Positions 36,686 to 46,939 of a stretch of 64,000 nt of DNA are shown here, piece by piece (position 1 is the first letter of the stretch; every line of letters begins with the position of its first letter). This stretch comes from Marinobacter sp. CHS3-4. GTDB lineage: Bacteria > Pseudomonadota > Gammaproteobacteria > Pseudomonadales > Oleiphilaceae. The translations under genes were made by a program, and so were the position numbers. The notes below the pieces were generated by a model that was not told the DNA's origin, ran no database searches, and worked only from the letters and a program-made list of their open reading frames with translations. Location of the stretch: positions 496,001 to 560,000 of the forward strand of contig NZ_JASGBJ010000002.1 of NCBI RefSeq assembly GCF_030053415.1, read 5' to 3'.

Positions 36686-37711
36686 CTATCGCACATTTTC
36701 TGGATTGAACCCGATCTGGAACTTCCGGAAGTATTTTTCGAAAACGTCACGGTCATCCGGTACCGGATAACGTTCCAAGGACGTGGCCGCACTTACGGCG
36801 GTGTTATCAAATGCCGTATTGCCACTACTGGACACTACCTTTACTGATGCTAGTTCTCCGGTCGGCAACAATCCGATCTGAAGCGTGACCACCATTTCTT
36901 TCGTGGCGGACCCAGGAGGATACCAGGACTGCTCTAGCTGTTTACGAATCAACGCCTTGTACTTCTCGCTTTCAGTGAGCATGCGCGCCTGCTTCGCTTT
37001 TGCTGCAGCGGCTTCTTTGCGACGTTGTTCTTCGGCTTCACGCTCCTGCGCCGCCTGTTCAGCCAAGGCCTCCAACTGCGACTCCCTCAGCTGACGTTCC
37101 CGCTCTTTGCGTTTGCGTTCCGCTTCCAGCCGCTCCTGCTCTTCGCGCTCTTTACGCTCAGCTTCCTGTCTCCGCCGCTCCTCTTCGGCACGGCGTTTCT
37201 CTTCAGCGGCTTTGCGGGCAGCTTCTTCTTTGCGACGCTGCTCTTCCGCTTTCTTGCGGGCCCGTTCTTTCGCCTCGGCTTCGGCCTTCTCTTTAGCCGC
37301 CTGCTGCTCTGCCAGACGCTGTTCTTCCCGTTTGCGTTCCGCTTCGGCCTTACGCTGACGCTCCTGCTCTTTCTGCTGCTGGATCCGGCGTGCTTCTTCC
37401 TGGCGCTCTTTCTCTTTCTGGAGGCGTTCGGCTTCCTGCTCCCGTTTGCGCTGTTCTTCCTGAGCTTTCTGGCGCTCTTCGTCTCTATCCGGTTCGTCTA
37501 CTTCGTCGACGACCCGGCTGGGTTCCGGATCATTCGGGGTCACCAGCCGGGCAGAAATACTGGGAGGCGGCGGCTCTTTAATAGGATTGGTCCACGACCA
37601 TCCCGCCAGAGCAACGACCAGGATCAGGCTGTGCAGGAAAACCGACAGTACAACTGGCGATTTCCAGGGCGCCTGGGCCTCGTCACCTTTGTCCCGTTCG
37701 TGACCAATCAC
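36686..37711 (-). CDS. tolA: Tol-Pal system protein TolA
   Basis: Inner-membrane protein of 341 residues that spans the periplasm. A single TM helix (about 24-43) is followed by a proline-rich stretch. The long helical domain (about 70-240) is built from Glu/Lys/Arg/Ala/Gln. The C-terminal globular domain (about 245-341) contains SWYPPGSATKEMVVTLQIGLLPTGEL. The helical domain contains many repeated AEAEK, RKAEE and similar short units, which makes long antisense frames that are not genes. It follows tolR by 18 bases. Confidence 0.95.
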   Translation of the reverse strand: MIGHERDKGDEAQAPWKSPVVLSVFLHSLILVVALAGWSWTNPIKEPPPPSISARLVTPNDPEPSRVVDEVDEPDRDEERQKAQEEQRKREQEAERLQKEKERQEEARRIQQQKEQERQRKAEAERKREEQRLAEQQAAKEKAEAEAKERARKKAEEQRRKEEAARKAAEEKRRAEEERRRQEAERKEREEQERLEAERKRKERERQLRESQLEALAEQAAQEREAEEQRRKEAAAAKAKQARMLTESEKYKALIRKQLEQSWYPPGSATKEMVVTLQIGLLPTGELASVKVVSSSGNTAFDNTAVSAATSLERYPVPDDRDVFEKYFRKFQIGFNPENVR

Positions 37712-37729
37712 AACAAACCACCTGCCCCG

Positions 37730-38179
37730 TTATTGCTCATCGCCAACCGGAGCTTCGGTGATCAATCCCACATTGGATGCGCCGGCAGCCTGCAATCTCG
37801 CCATCAGCCGCACTACAACGCCATAACCGACGTTTTCATCTCCACGAACCAGCACCTCACGATCGGTGCGCTGGGAGAGAATCTTGGACACCCGCGAACC
37901 AACGGCCTCCAACGTCATGGGATCGCTGGATTCATCGCCCACGTCCATGAAGTAAGCGCCATTGCTGTCAACGGACACTACAATGGACTCGACGTTCTTG
38001 TCCGATTGAATCGGATCAGAGGTGGTTTCCGGTAGGTTCACTTTCACGCCCTGGGTCAGCATGGGCGCGGTCACCATGAAAATAACCAGTAGCACGAGCA
38101 TTACGTCGATGTACGGAACCACGTTGATCTCCGACATCGGCTTCCGCTGGCGCGGCGGCATCATTCCCATGCCTTTCAT
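37730..38179 (-). CDS. tolR: Tol-Pal system protein TolR
   Basis: ExbD/TolR family protein of 149 residues with one N-terminal TM helix. The essential Asp in the helix is in INVVPYIDVMLVLLVIFMVTAP. The rest is a periplasmic domain. TolR works with TolQ as the proton-driven motor that moves TolA. The gene is 21 bases after tolQ. Confidence 0.97.
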   Translation of the reverse strand: MKGMGMMPPRQRKPMSEINVVPYIDVMLVLLVIFMVTAPMLTQGVKVNLPETTSDPIQSDKNVESIVVSVDSNGAYFMDVGDESSDPMTLEAVGSRVSKILSQRTDREVLVRGDENVGYGVVVRLMARLQAAGASNVGLITEAPVGDEQ

Positions 38180-38200
38180 AGCAAATCGCCTTTGGTCAGA

Positions 38201-38884
38201 TCAGTTGTCATCAGAGTTGTGAACACGCCGATGCAGTATGCTGGAGAACTCCTCTGCAAACGTCTCATAATTTTTGAGTAACGCATCAGACATGGCAGAA
38301 AAGCGGTTATAGGCAATCACGGCAGGAATCGCCGCAAACAGGCCCATTGCTGTTGCAATCAACGCCTCTGAAATACCCGGCGCTACGGTTGCCAGGGTTG
38401 CTTGCTGCACCTGGGCAAGACCACGAAACGAGTTCATGATGCCCCACACGGTGCCGAACAGACCGATATAAGGGCTTGTTGAACCTACCGTTGCAAGAAA
38501 CGGCAGATGGGCTTCCAGCCTTTCCTGCTCTCTGGAAAAAGCCACTCGCATGGCTCTCTGGCTACCTTCCATCACCGCATCCGCATCCCGGCTTTGCTGT
38601 CGCAGACGAGAGAATTCCTTGAAGCCGGCCCGAAACACCGATTCCATGCCAGAAAAGGGCGTCGGATTCTCCGTCACATCGCGATAGAGCTTGCCAAGAT
38701 CCATCCCTGACCAGAACCGTTCTTCGAAAGCGTACTGTGACTTCCTGGCCTTATTCATGACCTGGTAACGCTGGAAGATCAGTGCCCAGGAGACAACCGA
38801 TGCCAGGGCCAGCAACAGCATGACCAGCTGTACCAGTACACCGGCGTTCGCAATGAGATACCAGACCGATACTTCTGACTCCAC
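38201..38884 (-). CDS. tolQ: Tol-Pal system protein TolQ
   Basis: ExbB/TolQ family protein of 227 residues with three TM helices. The conserved channel helices read ATVGSTSPYIGLFGTVWGIM and APGISEALIATAMGLFAAIPAVIAYN. It forms the pentameric stator of the Tol motor with TolR. It follows ybgC by 39 bases in the standard order ybgC-tolQRAB-pal-cpoB. Confidence 0.97.
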   Translation of the reverse strand: MESEVSVWYLIANAGVLVQLVMLLLALASVVSWALIFQRYQVMNKARKSQYAFEERFWSGMDLGKLYRDVTENPTPFSGMESVFRAGFKEFSRLRQQSRDADAVMEGSQRAMRVAFSREQERLEAHLPFLATVGSTSPYIGLFGTVWGIMNSFRGLAQVQQATLATVAPGISEALIATAMGLFAAIPAVIAYNRFSAMSDALLKNYETFAEEFSSILHRRVHNSDDN

Positions 38885-38923
38885 CTTTAACTCCTCGTTA
38901 ATAAAACCTGTAAAGTTCCGTGG

Positions 38924-39355
38924 TCAAGCCGTTCTGTGGCTATGTTCCAGCACGTCTGCCATCGCGGGCGGCAGGCGCCGCGGTTTTCCCGAATCCAGCT
39001 CAATGCAGGCCACCCGCACGTCCGCCGCTGCCAGTTCTTTGTGGTCAGACGCCCGGAGTACCCGCTGCCGGAAATTCATCCACACCCGACCGTAATCCGT
39101 CGGCTCTGCGGTTACCAGTAGCTGATCATCCAGCCTGGCAGGCAGGCTGTAGTGAATAGACAGTTTCTGTACCACGTAACTGATATTGTCACCAAGCCCA
39201 TCCCGCAAGCCCACGCCATGGCTTCGCACCCACTCTGTCCGGGCCCGCTCCATAAAATGCAAATACTTGGCATGAAAAACGATGCCGCCGGCGTCCGTAT
39301 CTTCGATATACACCCGGATGGGCAGCGAAAAATGTTCTGGGACGGACTCAGTCAA
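38924..39355 (-). CDS. ybgC: Acyl-CoA thioesterase YbgC
   Basis: Hotdog-fold thioesterase of 143 residues from the TTG at 39355. The catalytic segment is [27 protein letters not shown]. The TTG is preceded by GGGAGG (39362-39367) at a good distance and overlaps the ruvB stop by 8 bases. The family N-terminus starts about ten residues before the PxRVYxEDTD motif, which also fits this TTG. An ATG at 39394 would add 13 residues unlike the family. YbgC acts on short-chain acyl-CoA and is the conserved first gene of the tol-pal cluster. Confidence 0.9.
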   Translation of the reverse strand: MTESVPEHFSLPIRVYIEDTDAGGIVFHAKYLHFMERARTEWVRSHGVGLRDGLGDNISYVVQKLSIHYSLPARLDDQLLVTAEPTDYGRVWMNFRQRVLRASDHKELAAADVRVACIELDSGKPRRLPPAMADVLEHSHRTA

Positions 39356-40379
39356 AGAGATCCTCCCGCTCCTGATGAGCAGACGGGGTGACACCGAAGT
39401 GCTGATAGGCGTTGGAGGTTACCATCCGTCCCCGGGGCGTTCGGACCATGTAACCCTGCTGAATCAGGAAGGGCTCCAGTACGTCTTCAATGGTTCCCCG
39501 CTCCTCGCTGATCGCAGCGGCAAGGCTTTCTACACCAACCGGCCCGCCATCAAACTTCTCGATCATTGCCAGCAGCAACCTTCGATCCATGTGATCGAAA
39601 CCCTGAGCGTCCACTTTCAGCATATTCAAAGCCTGATCGGCGATGGATTCAGTGATGCAGCCGTCGGACTTTACTTCGGCAAAGTCCCGAACCCTTCTCA
39701 ATAAACGATTGGCAATTCGGGGGGTGCCACGGGAACGTCGGGCGATTTCGAAGGCACCGGCCTGATCGATCTCAACAGAAGAGAGGCGCGCGGAACGCAG
39801 GATGATGCTGGTCAGGTCCTGAGTGTTGTAGAACTCAAGCCGTTGAACAATGCCAAAACGATCTCGTAAGGGTGAGGTCAACAGCCCTGCTCGAGTGGTG
39901 GCGCCAACCAGCGTAAACGGAGGAAGATCCAGCTTGATGGAACGGGCCGCCGGCCCTTCACCGATCATGATATCCAGCTGATAGTCTTCCATGGCCGGAT
40001 ACAGAACCTCTTCAACCGCCGCGCTCAGACGATGAATCTCGTCGATAAACAGCACATCGCCTTCTTCGAGGTTCGTTAGCATGGCCGCGAGATCACCGGC
40101 CTTCTCAAGCACCGGCCCCGACGTGGTTTTGATGGAGACGCCCATTTCGTTGGCGATGATATTAGCCAGGGTTGTTTTGCCAAGGCCGGGAGGGCCAAAG
40201 ATCAGGACATGGTCCAGCGCCTCGTCCCGGCCGCGAGCCGCCGAAATAAAGATGTCCATCTGCTCCCGAACCGCAGGCTGGCCCACATAATCCGCAAGCA
40301 CGCCTGGCCGGATGGCCCTGTCCTGAACCTCTTCATACTGCCCTGCCTGCGCTGTGATCAGGCGATCCGACTCAATCAT
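39348..40379 (-). CDS. ruvB: Holliday junction helicase subunit RuvB
   Basis: AAA+ ATPase of 343 residues that drives branch migration with RuvA. Walker A is GPPGLGKTT and Walker B is LFIDEIHRL. Sensor 1 is in [10 protein letters not shown] and the arginine finger region reads LRDRFG. The C-terminal winged helix contains [10 protein letters not shown]. The ATG at 40379 ([10 protein letters not shown]) matches the E. coli N-terminus better than a TTG six codons upstream. Confidence 0.97.
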   Translation of the reverse strand: MIESDRLITAQAGQYEEVQDRAIRPGVLADYVGQPAVREQMDIFISAARGRDEALDHVLIFGPPGLGKTTLANIIANEMGVSIKTTSGPVLEKAGDLAAMLTNLEEGDVLFIDEIHRLSAAVEEVLYPAMEDYQLDIMIGEGPAARSIKLDLPPFTLVGATTRAGLLTSPLRDRFGIVQRLEFYNTQDLTSIILRSARLSSVEIDQAGAFEIARRSRGTPRIANRLLRRVRDFAEVKSDGCITESIADQALNMLKVDAQGFDHMDRRLLLAMIEKFDGGPVGVESLAAAISEERGTIEDVLEPFLIQQGYMVRTPRGRMVTSNAYQHFGVTPSAHQEREDLFD

Positions 40380-40508
40380 GTTTTCACTCGTTGGCAAACA
40401 TCAATCGCAAATCTGTGTAACGGCCCGAGCCTTATCATATCGCAATTCTACAAACGCCCGGATTGCTGTCACGTTACGCTCTATACACATTGGACGCCAG
40501 AAACCGAT

Positions 40509-41141
40509 TCAACTGGCCGGTATCATCGCGCGCAGCGCCAGGCGTATCAATTCCTGGCTGGACATGCCATCTTCCGAAACCTTGCTGATGGCCTTGGCCG
40601 CCTCCTGGGGTTTGTAGCCCAGGGAGATCAGCGCCGCTTCCGCCTCTTCCACTGGATCGTGTGCAGACTGGCTGGCCCTGGCGGGCGAAACATCCGCAGC
40701 GCCCTCACTGGCAGATGAGGGAACAAACTGCCCTTCCAGCTGATTGATCCTGTCAGCCATTTCAATCAGCAGTCTTTCGGCGGTCTTTTTACCAACACCG
40801 GGCAGTTTTACCAGGGCATTGACATCCCTGGCCTCGACACAGCGAATAAACTGATTGGCATCCAGGCCCGACAGGATACCGACTGCCAGTTTTGGCCCCA
40901 CACCGTTTACTTTGATCAGCTGCCGAAACAGATCCCGATCAAATCTAGCGGTAAAACCAAACAGGCTCTGGTGGTCTTCGCGGACCGCAAAATGGGTATG
41001 AAGAACCACTTCGTCGCCAGGTTCTGGCAAATTGAAAAAGGTGGTGTAAGGGATGTCCACCTCGTAGCCCAGTCCGGCGCACTCTACCAACGCCTGGCCC
41101 GGTGTTTTTTCCACCAGTATGCCTCTTATTCGACCAATCAC
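40509..41141 (-). CDS. ruvA: Holliday junction-binding protein RuvA
   Basis: RuvA of 210 residues. The N-terminal OB-fold domain starts MIGRIRGILVEKTPG. The helix-hairpin-helix region contains LIKVNGVGPKLAVGILSG and LVKLPGVGKKTAERLLIEM. A flexible linker leads to the C-terminal domain that contacts RuvB (EEAEAALISLGYKPQEAAKAI). It lies between ruvC and ruvB, with 129 bases before ruvB. Confidence 0.96.
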   Translation of the reverse strand: MIGRIRGILVEKTPGQALVECAGLGYEVDIPYTTFFNLPEPGDEVVLHTHFAVREDHQSLFGFTARFDRDLFRQLIKVNGVGPKLAVGILSGLDANQFIRCVEARDVNALVKLPGVGKKTAERLLIEMADRINQLEGQFVPSSASEGAADVSPARASQSAHDPVEEAEAALISLGYKPQEAAKAISKVSEDGMSSQELIRLALRAMIPAS

Positions 41142-41172
41142 CGGGGCTCTCCCTGTTTATTATTCATGTTCG

Positions 41173-41700
41173 CTAATGGCGGCGTACCCTGCCACTACGG
41201 ACCTTGCCACCACTACCCGCCAGCCGGGTCACACTCTGGCTCATGTGAGCGTGACACAATGCGATGGCCAACGCGTCGGCGGCATCCGCCTGGGGCTTTC
41301 GGGACAGCGCCAACAAAACCTGCACCATGTGTTGGACCTGGGACTTATCGGCGCCACCCTTGCCCACGACCGCTTGCTTGACCTGCCGGGCAGAGTATTC
41401 ATTCACCTCAAGACCACTGTTGGCAGCGCTGACGATAGCAGCGCCCCGCGCCTGCCCCAATTTCAGGGCAGAATCAGGGTTGCGGGCCATGAAGACCTGC
41501 TCAATGGCAAATTCTTCTGGCCGGTACTCGCCAATCAATGTGGCAAGACTGTGGAATATGGTCTGCAGACGCTGGGCCATGGGCTTCTCTCCAACGCGGA
41601 TGCAGCCGCTGTCGAGGTACTCGATGTTCCGACCGTCCGCCCGGATAATACCGTAGCCGGTAATTCTGGACCCCGGATCCACGCCCATAATGATGGTCAC
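41173..41700 (-). CDS. ruvC: Holliday junction resolvase RuvC
   Basis: RuvC endonuclease of 175 residues. The first catalytic Asp is D8 in [13 protein letters not shown]. The second acidic residue is in EFAIEQVF, and the last pair is in [14 protein letters not shown]. The start ATG overlaps the yebC stop by 4 bases. The gene order yebC-ruvC-ruvA-ruvB is conserved in gammaproteobacteria. Confidence 0.97.
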   Translation of the reverse strand: MTIIMGVDPGSRITGYGIIRADGRNIEYLDSGCIRVGEKPMAQRLQTIFHSLATLIGEYRPEEFAIEQVFMARNPDSALKLGQARGAAIVSAANSGLEVNEYSARQVKQAVVGKGGADKSQVQHMVQVLLALSRKPQADAADALAIALCHAHMSQSVTRLAGSGGKVRSGRVRRH

Positions 41701-42440
41701 AGCGCTTCCATGACCTCCGCTGGGATGTCTGCGTTGGTATAAACGTTCTGGACATCGTCCAGATCTTCCAGCATATCAATCAATTTAAGATTGGGCTCGG
41801 CGGTTTCGGCATCCAGCAGCACCGTTGTCGAAGGCACCATGGTGACTTCCGCATTGTCTGGCGGCAAACCTGCTTTGACCAGGGACTCTTTGACGTCCAG
41901 GAACTGATCGGGGGTGGTGACAATTTCAAAGGAGCCGTCATTCAGGGTCGCCAGATCTTCCGCACCAGCGGCCAGCGCAGCCTCCAGCAAGGTGTCTTCC
42001 TCATATTCAGGGCCATAGCTGATCACGCCCTGCTTGCTGAAAAGATAGGCCACGGAGCCATCGGTGCCGAGATTACCGCCCATTTTACTAAAGGCATGAC
42101 GCACTTCGGCGACGGTTCGGTTCCGGTTGTCTGTCAGCACGTCAACAAATACAGCCACGCCGTGAGGTCCGTAGCCCTCATAAGTCAGCTCTTCGTAATT
42201 GCTGTCGTCACCGTCGCCCGTGCCACGCTCGATGGCCCGTTCGATGGTGTCTTTCTTCATGTTGGCGGTCAGGGCCTTGTCAATGACGCCACGCAGGCGT
42301 GGATTGTCTTCGGGATTACCACCCCCAAGGCGGGCTGCTACCGTAATTTCACGGATAATTTTGGTAAAAATCTTGCCGCGCTTGGCGTCCTGCGCCGCTT
42401 TACGGTGTTTGATATTGGCCCATTTACTGTGTCCAGCCAT
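41697..42440 (-). CDS. yebC: YebC/PmpR-family protein
   Basis: Protein of 247 residues that starts with the invariant [22 protein letters not shown]. Family members act as transcriptional regulators or, as shown for some, help ribosomes pass polyproline stalls. The family pattern ERAIERGTG and [31 protein letters not shown] is fully present. A start two codons upstream is possible. It lies between aspS and ruvC. Confidence 0.95.
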   Translation of the reverse strand: MAGHSKWANIKHRKAAQDAKRGKIFTKIIREITVAARLGGGNPEDNPRLRGVIDKALTANMKKDTIERAIERGTGDGDDSNYEELTYEGYGPHGVAVFVDVLTDNRNRTVAEVRHAFSKMGGNLGTDGSVAYLFSKQGVISYGPEYEEDTLLEAALAAGAEDLATLNDGSFEIVTTPDQFLDVKESLVKAGLPPDNAEVTMVPSTTVLLDAETAEPNLKLIDMLEDLDDVQNVYTNADIPAEVMEAL

Positions 42441-42489
42441 GATCAACTCCGTGAGGTCAGGAAGGTTGAGAGAAGCAGTTCAGACAGGT

Positions 42490-42509
42490 GGGCGCCCTTG
42501 CGGGCGCCC
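42490..42509 (-). other. GC-rich hairpin between aspS and yebC
   Basis: Two copies of the self-complementary GGGCGCCC flank TTGC, giving an 8-bp GC stem. No U-run follows, so it is more likely an RNA-stability or pausing element than a Rho-independent terminator. Confidence 0.5.
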
Positions 42510-42518
42510 GTTCAGAGA

Positions 42519-44324
42519 TTATTCCCCGGCGGTCTCTGCAGAACCACCCTCAGTCGCTTTGGCAACGGGCTTACGACGACGGATGTGCAGCTCGCGTAAT
42601 TGCTTGTCATCCACTTCGCCCGGCGCCTGAGTCATCAGACAGGTCGCGCTTTGGGTTTTCGGGAAAGCAATCACGTCCCGAATGGAGCCTGCGCCGGTCA
42701 TCAGCATGATCAACCGGTCCAGACCAAATGCCAGCCCGCCGTGGGGAGGACAACCGTACTTCAGAGCATCCAGCAGGAAGCCGAACTTCTCGCGGGCCTC
42801 CTCATGGTCGATGCCCAGGGTGCGGAACACACTTTCCTGGGTATCGGTGTCGTGAATACGGATGGAACCACCGCCCAGCTCGGTTCCGTTCAAAACCATA
42901 TCATAGGCCCGGGAAAGCGCGGTGGCTGGCGAAGACTCCAACTCTTCTGGCGAACAGGAAGGCGCCGTAAACGGGTGGTGAATGGCCGTCAGGCCACCGT
43001 CCGGAGTTTCTTCAAACATCGGGAAGTCCACAACCCAGAGCGGCGCCCACTCAGAGGTCAGCATATCCAGATCGTGGCCAACCTTGATACGCAACGCACC
43101 CAGGGCTTCGTTCACCACGTTGGTCTTGTCAGCACCAAAGAACACGATGTCTCCGTCTTCTGCCGCTACCCGCTCAATCACAGCCTGCGCAACGTCGTCG
43201 CCCAGGAACTTGATGATTGGTGACTGCAGGCCTTCAACGCCCTTCGAAACGTCATTGACCTTGATGTACGCCAGACCTTTGGCACCGTAGATGCCCACAA
43301 ACTTGGTGTAGTCATCAATTTGCTTGCGGGTCAGCTCTCCGCCTTTGGGCACACGCAGAGCTGCCACACGACCTTTCGGATCATTGGCCGGGCCAGCGAA
43401 GACCTTGAAATCCACACCGCTGACCAGATCGCCCACATCGATCAGTTCCAGAGGAATCCGCAAATCCGGTTTATCGCTGCCGTAACGCTGCATGGCTTCG
43501 GCATAGGGCATGCGCGGGAATTCAGGCAGATCCACTTCCAATACGTCTTTGAACAGGGCGCGGGTCATGTCCTCAGTCAGAGACATCAGGGACTCCTCGT
43601 CTACAAACGAGGCCTCGATATCGATCTGGGTGAACTCAGGCTGACGGTCTGCGCGCAGGTCTTCATCACGGAAACACTTGGCGATCTGATAATAGCGATC
43701 AACGCCAGACACCATCAGCAGCTGCTTGAACAGCTGAGGAGACTGGGGCAGCGCAAAAAAGGAACCCTCATGAGTACGGCTTGGCACCAGATAATCCCGG
43801 GCACCTTCCGGCGTTGCCCTGGTGAGGATTGGCGTTTCCACGTCCATGAAACCATTGCTGTCCAGAAAATTGCGAACGTAGCTGGTCACACGCGAACGGA
43901 AACGCAGACGGTTGATCATTTCCGGGCGGCGCAGGTCTATGAACCGGTATTTCAGGCGAACGTCTTCGCCCACGTCCACATGCTCATCCAATGGGAAAGG
44001 AGGCGTTGCGGCTGCGTTCAGAATAGCAACCTGCTTGCCCAATACCTCAACCTGGCCTGTTGGCATGTTGGCGTTCTCGGTGCCCGCCGGGCGGCGGCGA
44101 ACACGGCCAGTGACCTGAACGACGAATTCACTGCGAACCTTTTCGGCCAGCGCAAAGCTCTCGGGCGTATCAGGGTCAATCACTACCTGGGACATGCCAT
44201 CCCGGTCGCGAAGATCCAGAAAGATGACCCCGCCATGATCGCGGCGGCGATGCACCCAACCGCATAGTGTGACTTCCTGATCAATGTGGGATTCGTTGAT
44301 CCCACCGCAATAATGACTGCGCAT
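42519..44324 (-). CDS. aspS: Aspartyl-tRNA synthetase
   Basis: Class II bacterial-type AspRS of 601 residues. It starts [32 protein letters not shown], the anticodon-binding OB fold. Motif 2 is in [20 protein letters not shown] and motif 3 is [15 protein letters not shown]. The bacterial GAD insertion domain lies between. An ATG 14 codons upstream (MAHFSYTSD) is an alternative start. A TATAAT -10 box on the minus strand (44365-44370) lies just upstream. The long basic C-terminal tail ends [17 protein letters not shown] hairpin (42490-42509) with no U-run separates it from yebC. Confidence 0.96.
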   Translation of the reverse strand: MRSHYCGGINESHIDQEVTLCGWVHRRRDHGGVIFLDLRDRDGMSQVVIDPDTPESFALAEKVRSEFVVQVTGRVRRRPAGTENANMPTGQVEVLGKQVAILNAAATPPFPLDEHVDVGEDVRLKYRFIDLRRPEMINRLRFRSRVTSYVRNFLDSNGFMDVETPILTRATPEGARDYLVPSRTHEGSFFALPQSPQLFKQLLMVSGVDRYYQIAKCFRDEDLRADRQPEFTQIDIEASFVDEESLMSLTEDMTRALFKDVLEVDLPEFPRMPYAEAMQRYGSDKPDLRIPLELIDVGDLVSGVDFKVFAGPANDPKGRVAALRVPKGGELTRKQIDDYTKFVGIYGAKGLAYIKVNDVSKGVEGLQSPIIKFLGDDVAQAVIERVAAEDGDIVFFGADKTNVVNEALGALRIKVGHDLDMLTSEWAPLWVVDFPMFEETPDGGLTAIHHPFTAPSCSPEELESSPATALSRAYDMVLNGTELGGGSIRIHDTDTQESVFRTLGIDHEEAREKFGFLLDALKYGCPPHGGLAFGLDRLIMLMTGAGSIRDVIAFPKTQSATCLMTQAPGEVDDKQLRELHIRRRKPVAKATEGGSAETAGE

Positions 44325-44502
44325 ACCGGTTCCCGTTGTATCTGATGTGTACGAAAAGTGCGCCATTATAAACACAATGAACGTGAAAATCAGGCATCCG
44401 AAGACCGATATGCACCCTTGACTCAACACTGGCTCAACGTGGATGACGGTTAACGGATTGGCCGCTAGAATGTGGCGCTTCGATAGCCTTGGGAGTAACA
44501 CC

Positions 44503-45120
44503 GTGTCATCCAGAGCCGAGCAAAAACTACGAACCCGACGCGCCCTCATGGACGCCGCACTGGCGCAACTAAGCGCGGATCGTGGTTTTGGCAGTCTCAG
44601 TCTGCGCGAGGTAGCCCGGGAAGCCGGTATCGCACCAACGTCTTTTTACCGCCACTTTGCAGAACTGGATGAACTGGGCCTGGCCCTGGTGGATGAAGGC
44701 GGCGTGGCTTTAAGACAGCTGATGCGGCAGGCCCGCAAGCGGATTGCACGGGATGGCAGCGCCATCAGTACGTCCGTTGACACCTTCATGGAATACCTGG
44801 GGAATAACTCGAACCTTTTCCGCCTGATGCTGCGGGAAAGCACGGGAGTGTCCAAACCTTTCCGCACTGCGATCAAAGCGGAAATTGACCACTTTGTAAC
44901 GGAGTTGGAAGCGGATTTGAGACGCATCGCCGAAGAGCGCCAGCGCCCTATTTATCAATCCCGGCTGATTGCGGAAGCGATGGTCACCCTGGTGTTCAAT
45001 CAGGGTGCAGAAGCGCTGGATGCGACCAACGCCCAGAAGGAAGAGCTGAAACAAAAGCTGAAAACAGAATTGAGAATTATCCTGATCGGCTCGCGCACCC
45101 TTGCAGATAGAGGCGCGTAA
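44503..45120 (+). CDS. fabR: TetR-family fatty-acid regulator FabR
   Basis: Transcriptional repressor of 205 residues, closely similar throughout to E. coli FabR, which controls fabA and fabB in response to the unsaturated/saturated acyl balance. The HTH region reads [21 protein letters not shown]. The C-terminal domain contains [15 protein letters not shown]. The GTG at 44503 is preceded by GGGAGT at the right spacing. A start at 44470 lacks one. It is divergent from aspS and convergent with a HIT-family gene (2-base gap). Confidence 0.9.
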   Translation: MSSRAEQKLRTRRALMDAALAQLSADRGFGSLSLREVAREAGIAPTSFYRHFAELDELGLALVDEGGVALRQLMRQARKRIARDGSAISTSVDTFMEYLGNNSNLFRLMLRESTGVSKPFRTAIKAEIDHFVTELEADLRRIAEERQRPIYQSRLIAEAMVTLVFNQGAEALDATNAQKEELKQKLKTELRIILIGSRTLADRGA

Positions 45121-45122
45121 TC

Positions 45123-45539
45123 CTACTTTAGTGATTCAATGATCGGCGCCAGGCGAGCTTTAATAGCTTCAAGCTCGTTATCTTCATAAGGAACGGGCGC
45201 GACCTTCCCCCAGACAGGGCCCGGCCAGGCATCATCCCCTTCAAATCTCACGATGTGATGAACGTGCAGCTGCGGCACCATGTTGCCCAAAGCGGCCACA
45301 TTGAATTTATCGCCGCCGAACGCCTTCATCATGCCCTCACCCAGCAGTGACGATTCCTCGGTCAGCCGATGCTGCTGTTCTTTGGACAATTCGTAGATTT
45401 CACGAACGGAGGATACCCTGGGCACCAGAAGCACCCAGGGAAAATGGGAATCGTTCATCAGTCGCACCTCGCAAAGGCGGCTCTGACCGAGCGAAATGGT
45501 ATCCGCTGCCAGCTTGTCATGAAGAACGAATTCACTCAT
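45123..45539 (-). CDS. HIT-family nucleotide-binding protein
   Basis: HIT-superfamily protein of 138 residues from ATG at 45539. The catalytic histidine cluster is QLHVHHIVRF, a variant of HxHxHxx. FPWVLLVPRVSSVREIYEL is typical of the small HIT branch in proteobacteria. Substrates are probably nucleotide mono- or dinucleotide phosphoesters; the precise one is unknown. It begins one base after the ugd stop. Confidence 0.85.
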   Translation of the reverse strand: MSEFVLHDKLAADTISLGQSRLCEVRLMNDSHFPWVLLVPRVSSVREIYELSKEQQHRLTEESSLLGEGMMKAFGGDKFNVAALGNMVPQLHVHHIVRFEGDDAWPGPVWGKVAPVPYEDNELEAIKARLAPIIESLK

Positions 45540-45540
45540 A

Positions 45541-46884
45541 TCAGTTTCCGTGGAACTGGTTTTGGCCACGGCCGATGGCGTAATAAGTCATACCATGGCG
45601 TTCAACCATTTCCGGTTCGTACAGATTCCGTCCATCAAACACAGCCTTCGCGCTCAGCGCAGCTGCAATGGCCTCGAAATCCGGCGAGCGGAATTCTTTC
45701 CATTCGGTGCAAATTGCGAGCACATCCGCTCCTTTCATGGCCTGTTCTTTTGTCCCACAAAGGGTCAGGCCTGGCTGGTCGCCAAAGATGCGCTGGGTTT
45801 CTTCCATGGCTTCCGGATCAAACGCCTGAACCGACGCGCCCGCTTTCCACAACTGCTGCATCAGGGTTCTAGAAGAGGCTTCACGCATGTCGTCAGTGTT
45901 TGGCTTGAACGCCAACCCCCAAATAGCAACGACCTTGCCATTCAGATCACCGTTGAAGAAATGGCTGATCTTGTCGAACAGCACGAATTTCTGGGCGTTG
46001 TTTACGGCTTCTACCGCGTTCAGCAGGCGAGCATCGTACTCACAATCGCGCGCTGTGCGGGTAAGCGCTTGAACATCTTTTGGAAAACACGAACCACCAT
46101 ACCCGCAACCCGGATAAATAAAGTGATAGCCAATGCGTGGATCAGAACCGATACCCCGACGGACGTTTTCAATGTCCGCCCCCAGACGCTCGGCGAGGTT
46201 AGCGATTTCATTCATAAAGCTGATCTTGGTGGCCAGCATGGAGTTGGCCGCGTATTTAGTCAGCTCCGCTGACCGGATATCCATGAAAATCATCCGGTCG
46301 TGGCTGCGGTTGAATGGGTAATAGACCTCGTGCAGCAATTCCATCGCCCGCTCGCTGTCGGTGCCTATGATGATCCGATCCGGCTTCATGAAATCGGAAA
46401 CTGCCGCACCCTCTTTCAGGAATTCCGGGTTAGAGACCACATCAAAATCAAGCTCCAGGTTGCGCTTGTCTAGCTCGCCGCGCACCGCCGCCTTCACACG
46501 GTCGCCGGTACCGACAGGCACCGTGGATTTGTCCACAATCACCTTGTAATCATCCATGTGCTGGCCGATGGAACGCGCTACCGCCGTTACGTACTGAAGG
46601 TCCGCGGAACCATCTTCATCCGGGGGAGTTCCCACGGCAATGAACTGCAGAACGCCATGCTTGACGGCTTCTTCGGTGTCGGTTGAAAAAGACAGACGGC
46701 CCGCTTCAACGGTGTGTTTAACGATGGATTCAAGACCTGGCTCATAGATCGGAATCTGGCCGTTCTTCAATTTATCAATTTTGGCCTGATCAACGTCCAT
46801 ACAGAGAACATGGTGGCCAACATCTGCCAGGCAAGCGCCTGTGACGAGACCCACGTAGCCAGTGCCAAAAATAGTTATCTTCAT
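45541..46884 (-). CDS. ugd: UDP-glucose 6-dehydrogenase
   Basis: NAD-dependent enzyme of 447 residues oxidising UDP-glucose to UDP-glucuronate. The Rossmann motif is [10 protein letters not shown] near the N-terminus. The catalytic cysteine is in [17 protein letters not shown]. The C-terminal UDP-binding domain contains [17 protein letters not shown]. The start [12 protein letters not shown] at 46884 is the family N-terminus. The adjoining galE feeds UDP-glucose metabolism, and a UDP-glucuronate epimerase gene is at 24834-25841. Confidence 0.96.
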   Translation of the reverse strand: MKITIFGTGYVGLVTGACLADVGHHVLCMDVDQAKIDKLKNGQIPIYEPGLESIVKHTVEAGRLSFSTDTEEAVKHGVLQFIAVGTPPDEDGSADLQYVTAVARSIGQHMDDYKVIVDKSTVPVGTGDRVKAAVRGELDKRNLELDFDVVSNPEFLKEGAAVSDFMKPDRIIIGTDSERAMELLHEVYYPFNRSHDRMIFMDIRSAELTKYAANSMLATKISFMNEIANLAERLGADIENVRRGIGSDPRIGYHFIYPGCGYGGSCFPKDVQALTRTARDCEYDARLLNAVEAVNNAQKFVLFDKISHFFNGDLNGKVVAIWGLAFKPNTDDMREASSRTLMQQLWKAGASVQAFDPEAMEETQRIFGDQPGLTLCGTKEQAMKGADVLAICTEWKEFRSPDFEAIAAALSAKAVFDGRNLYEPEMVERHGMTYYAIGRGQNQFHGN

Positions 46885-46939
46885 TCTTAAATCCTGATTG
46901 CTCGCTAAAGTGTGTAAATATGTGATTGGTAGCCGGCCC

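Noticed and set aside
37025-38035. Long plus-strand open frame antisense to tolA and tolR
   Set aside because: It mirrors the low-complexity Lys/Glu/Arg helix of TolA, translates to Leu/Phe-rich monotony and has no start context. The tol genes are certain.
43320-44267. Plus-strand open frame of about 315 codons antisense to aspS
   Set aside because: Shadow frame of a certain synthetase gene, His/Arg/Gln-rich, with no motif.
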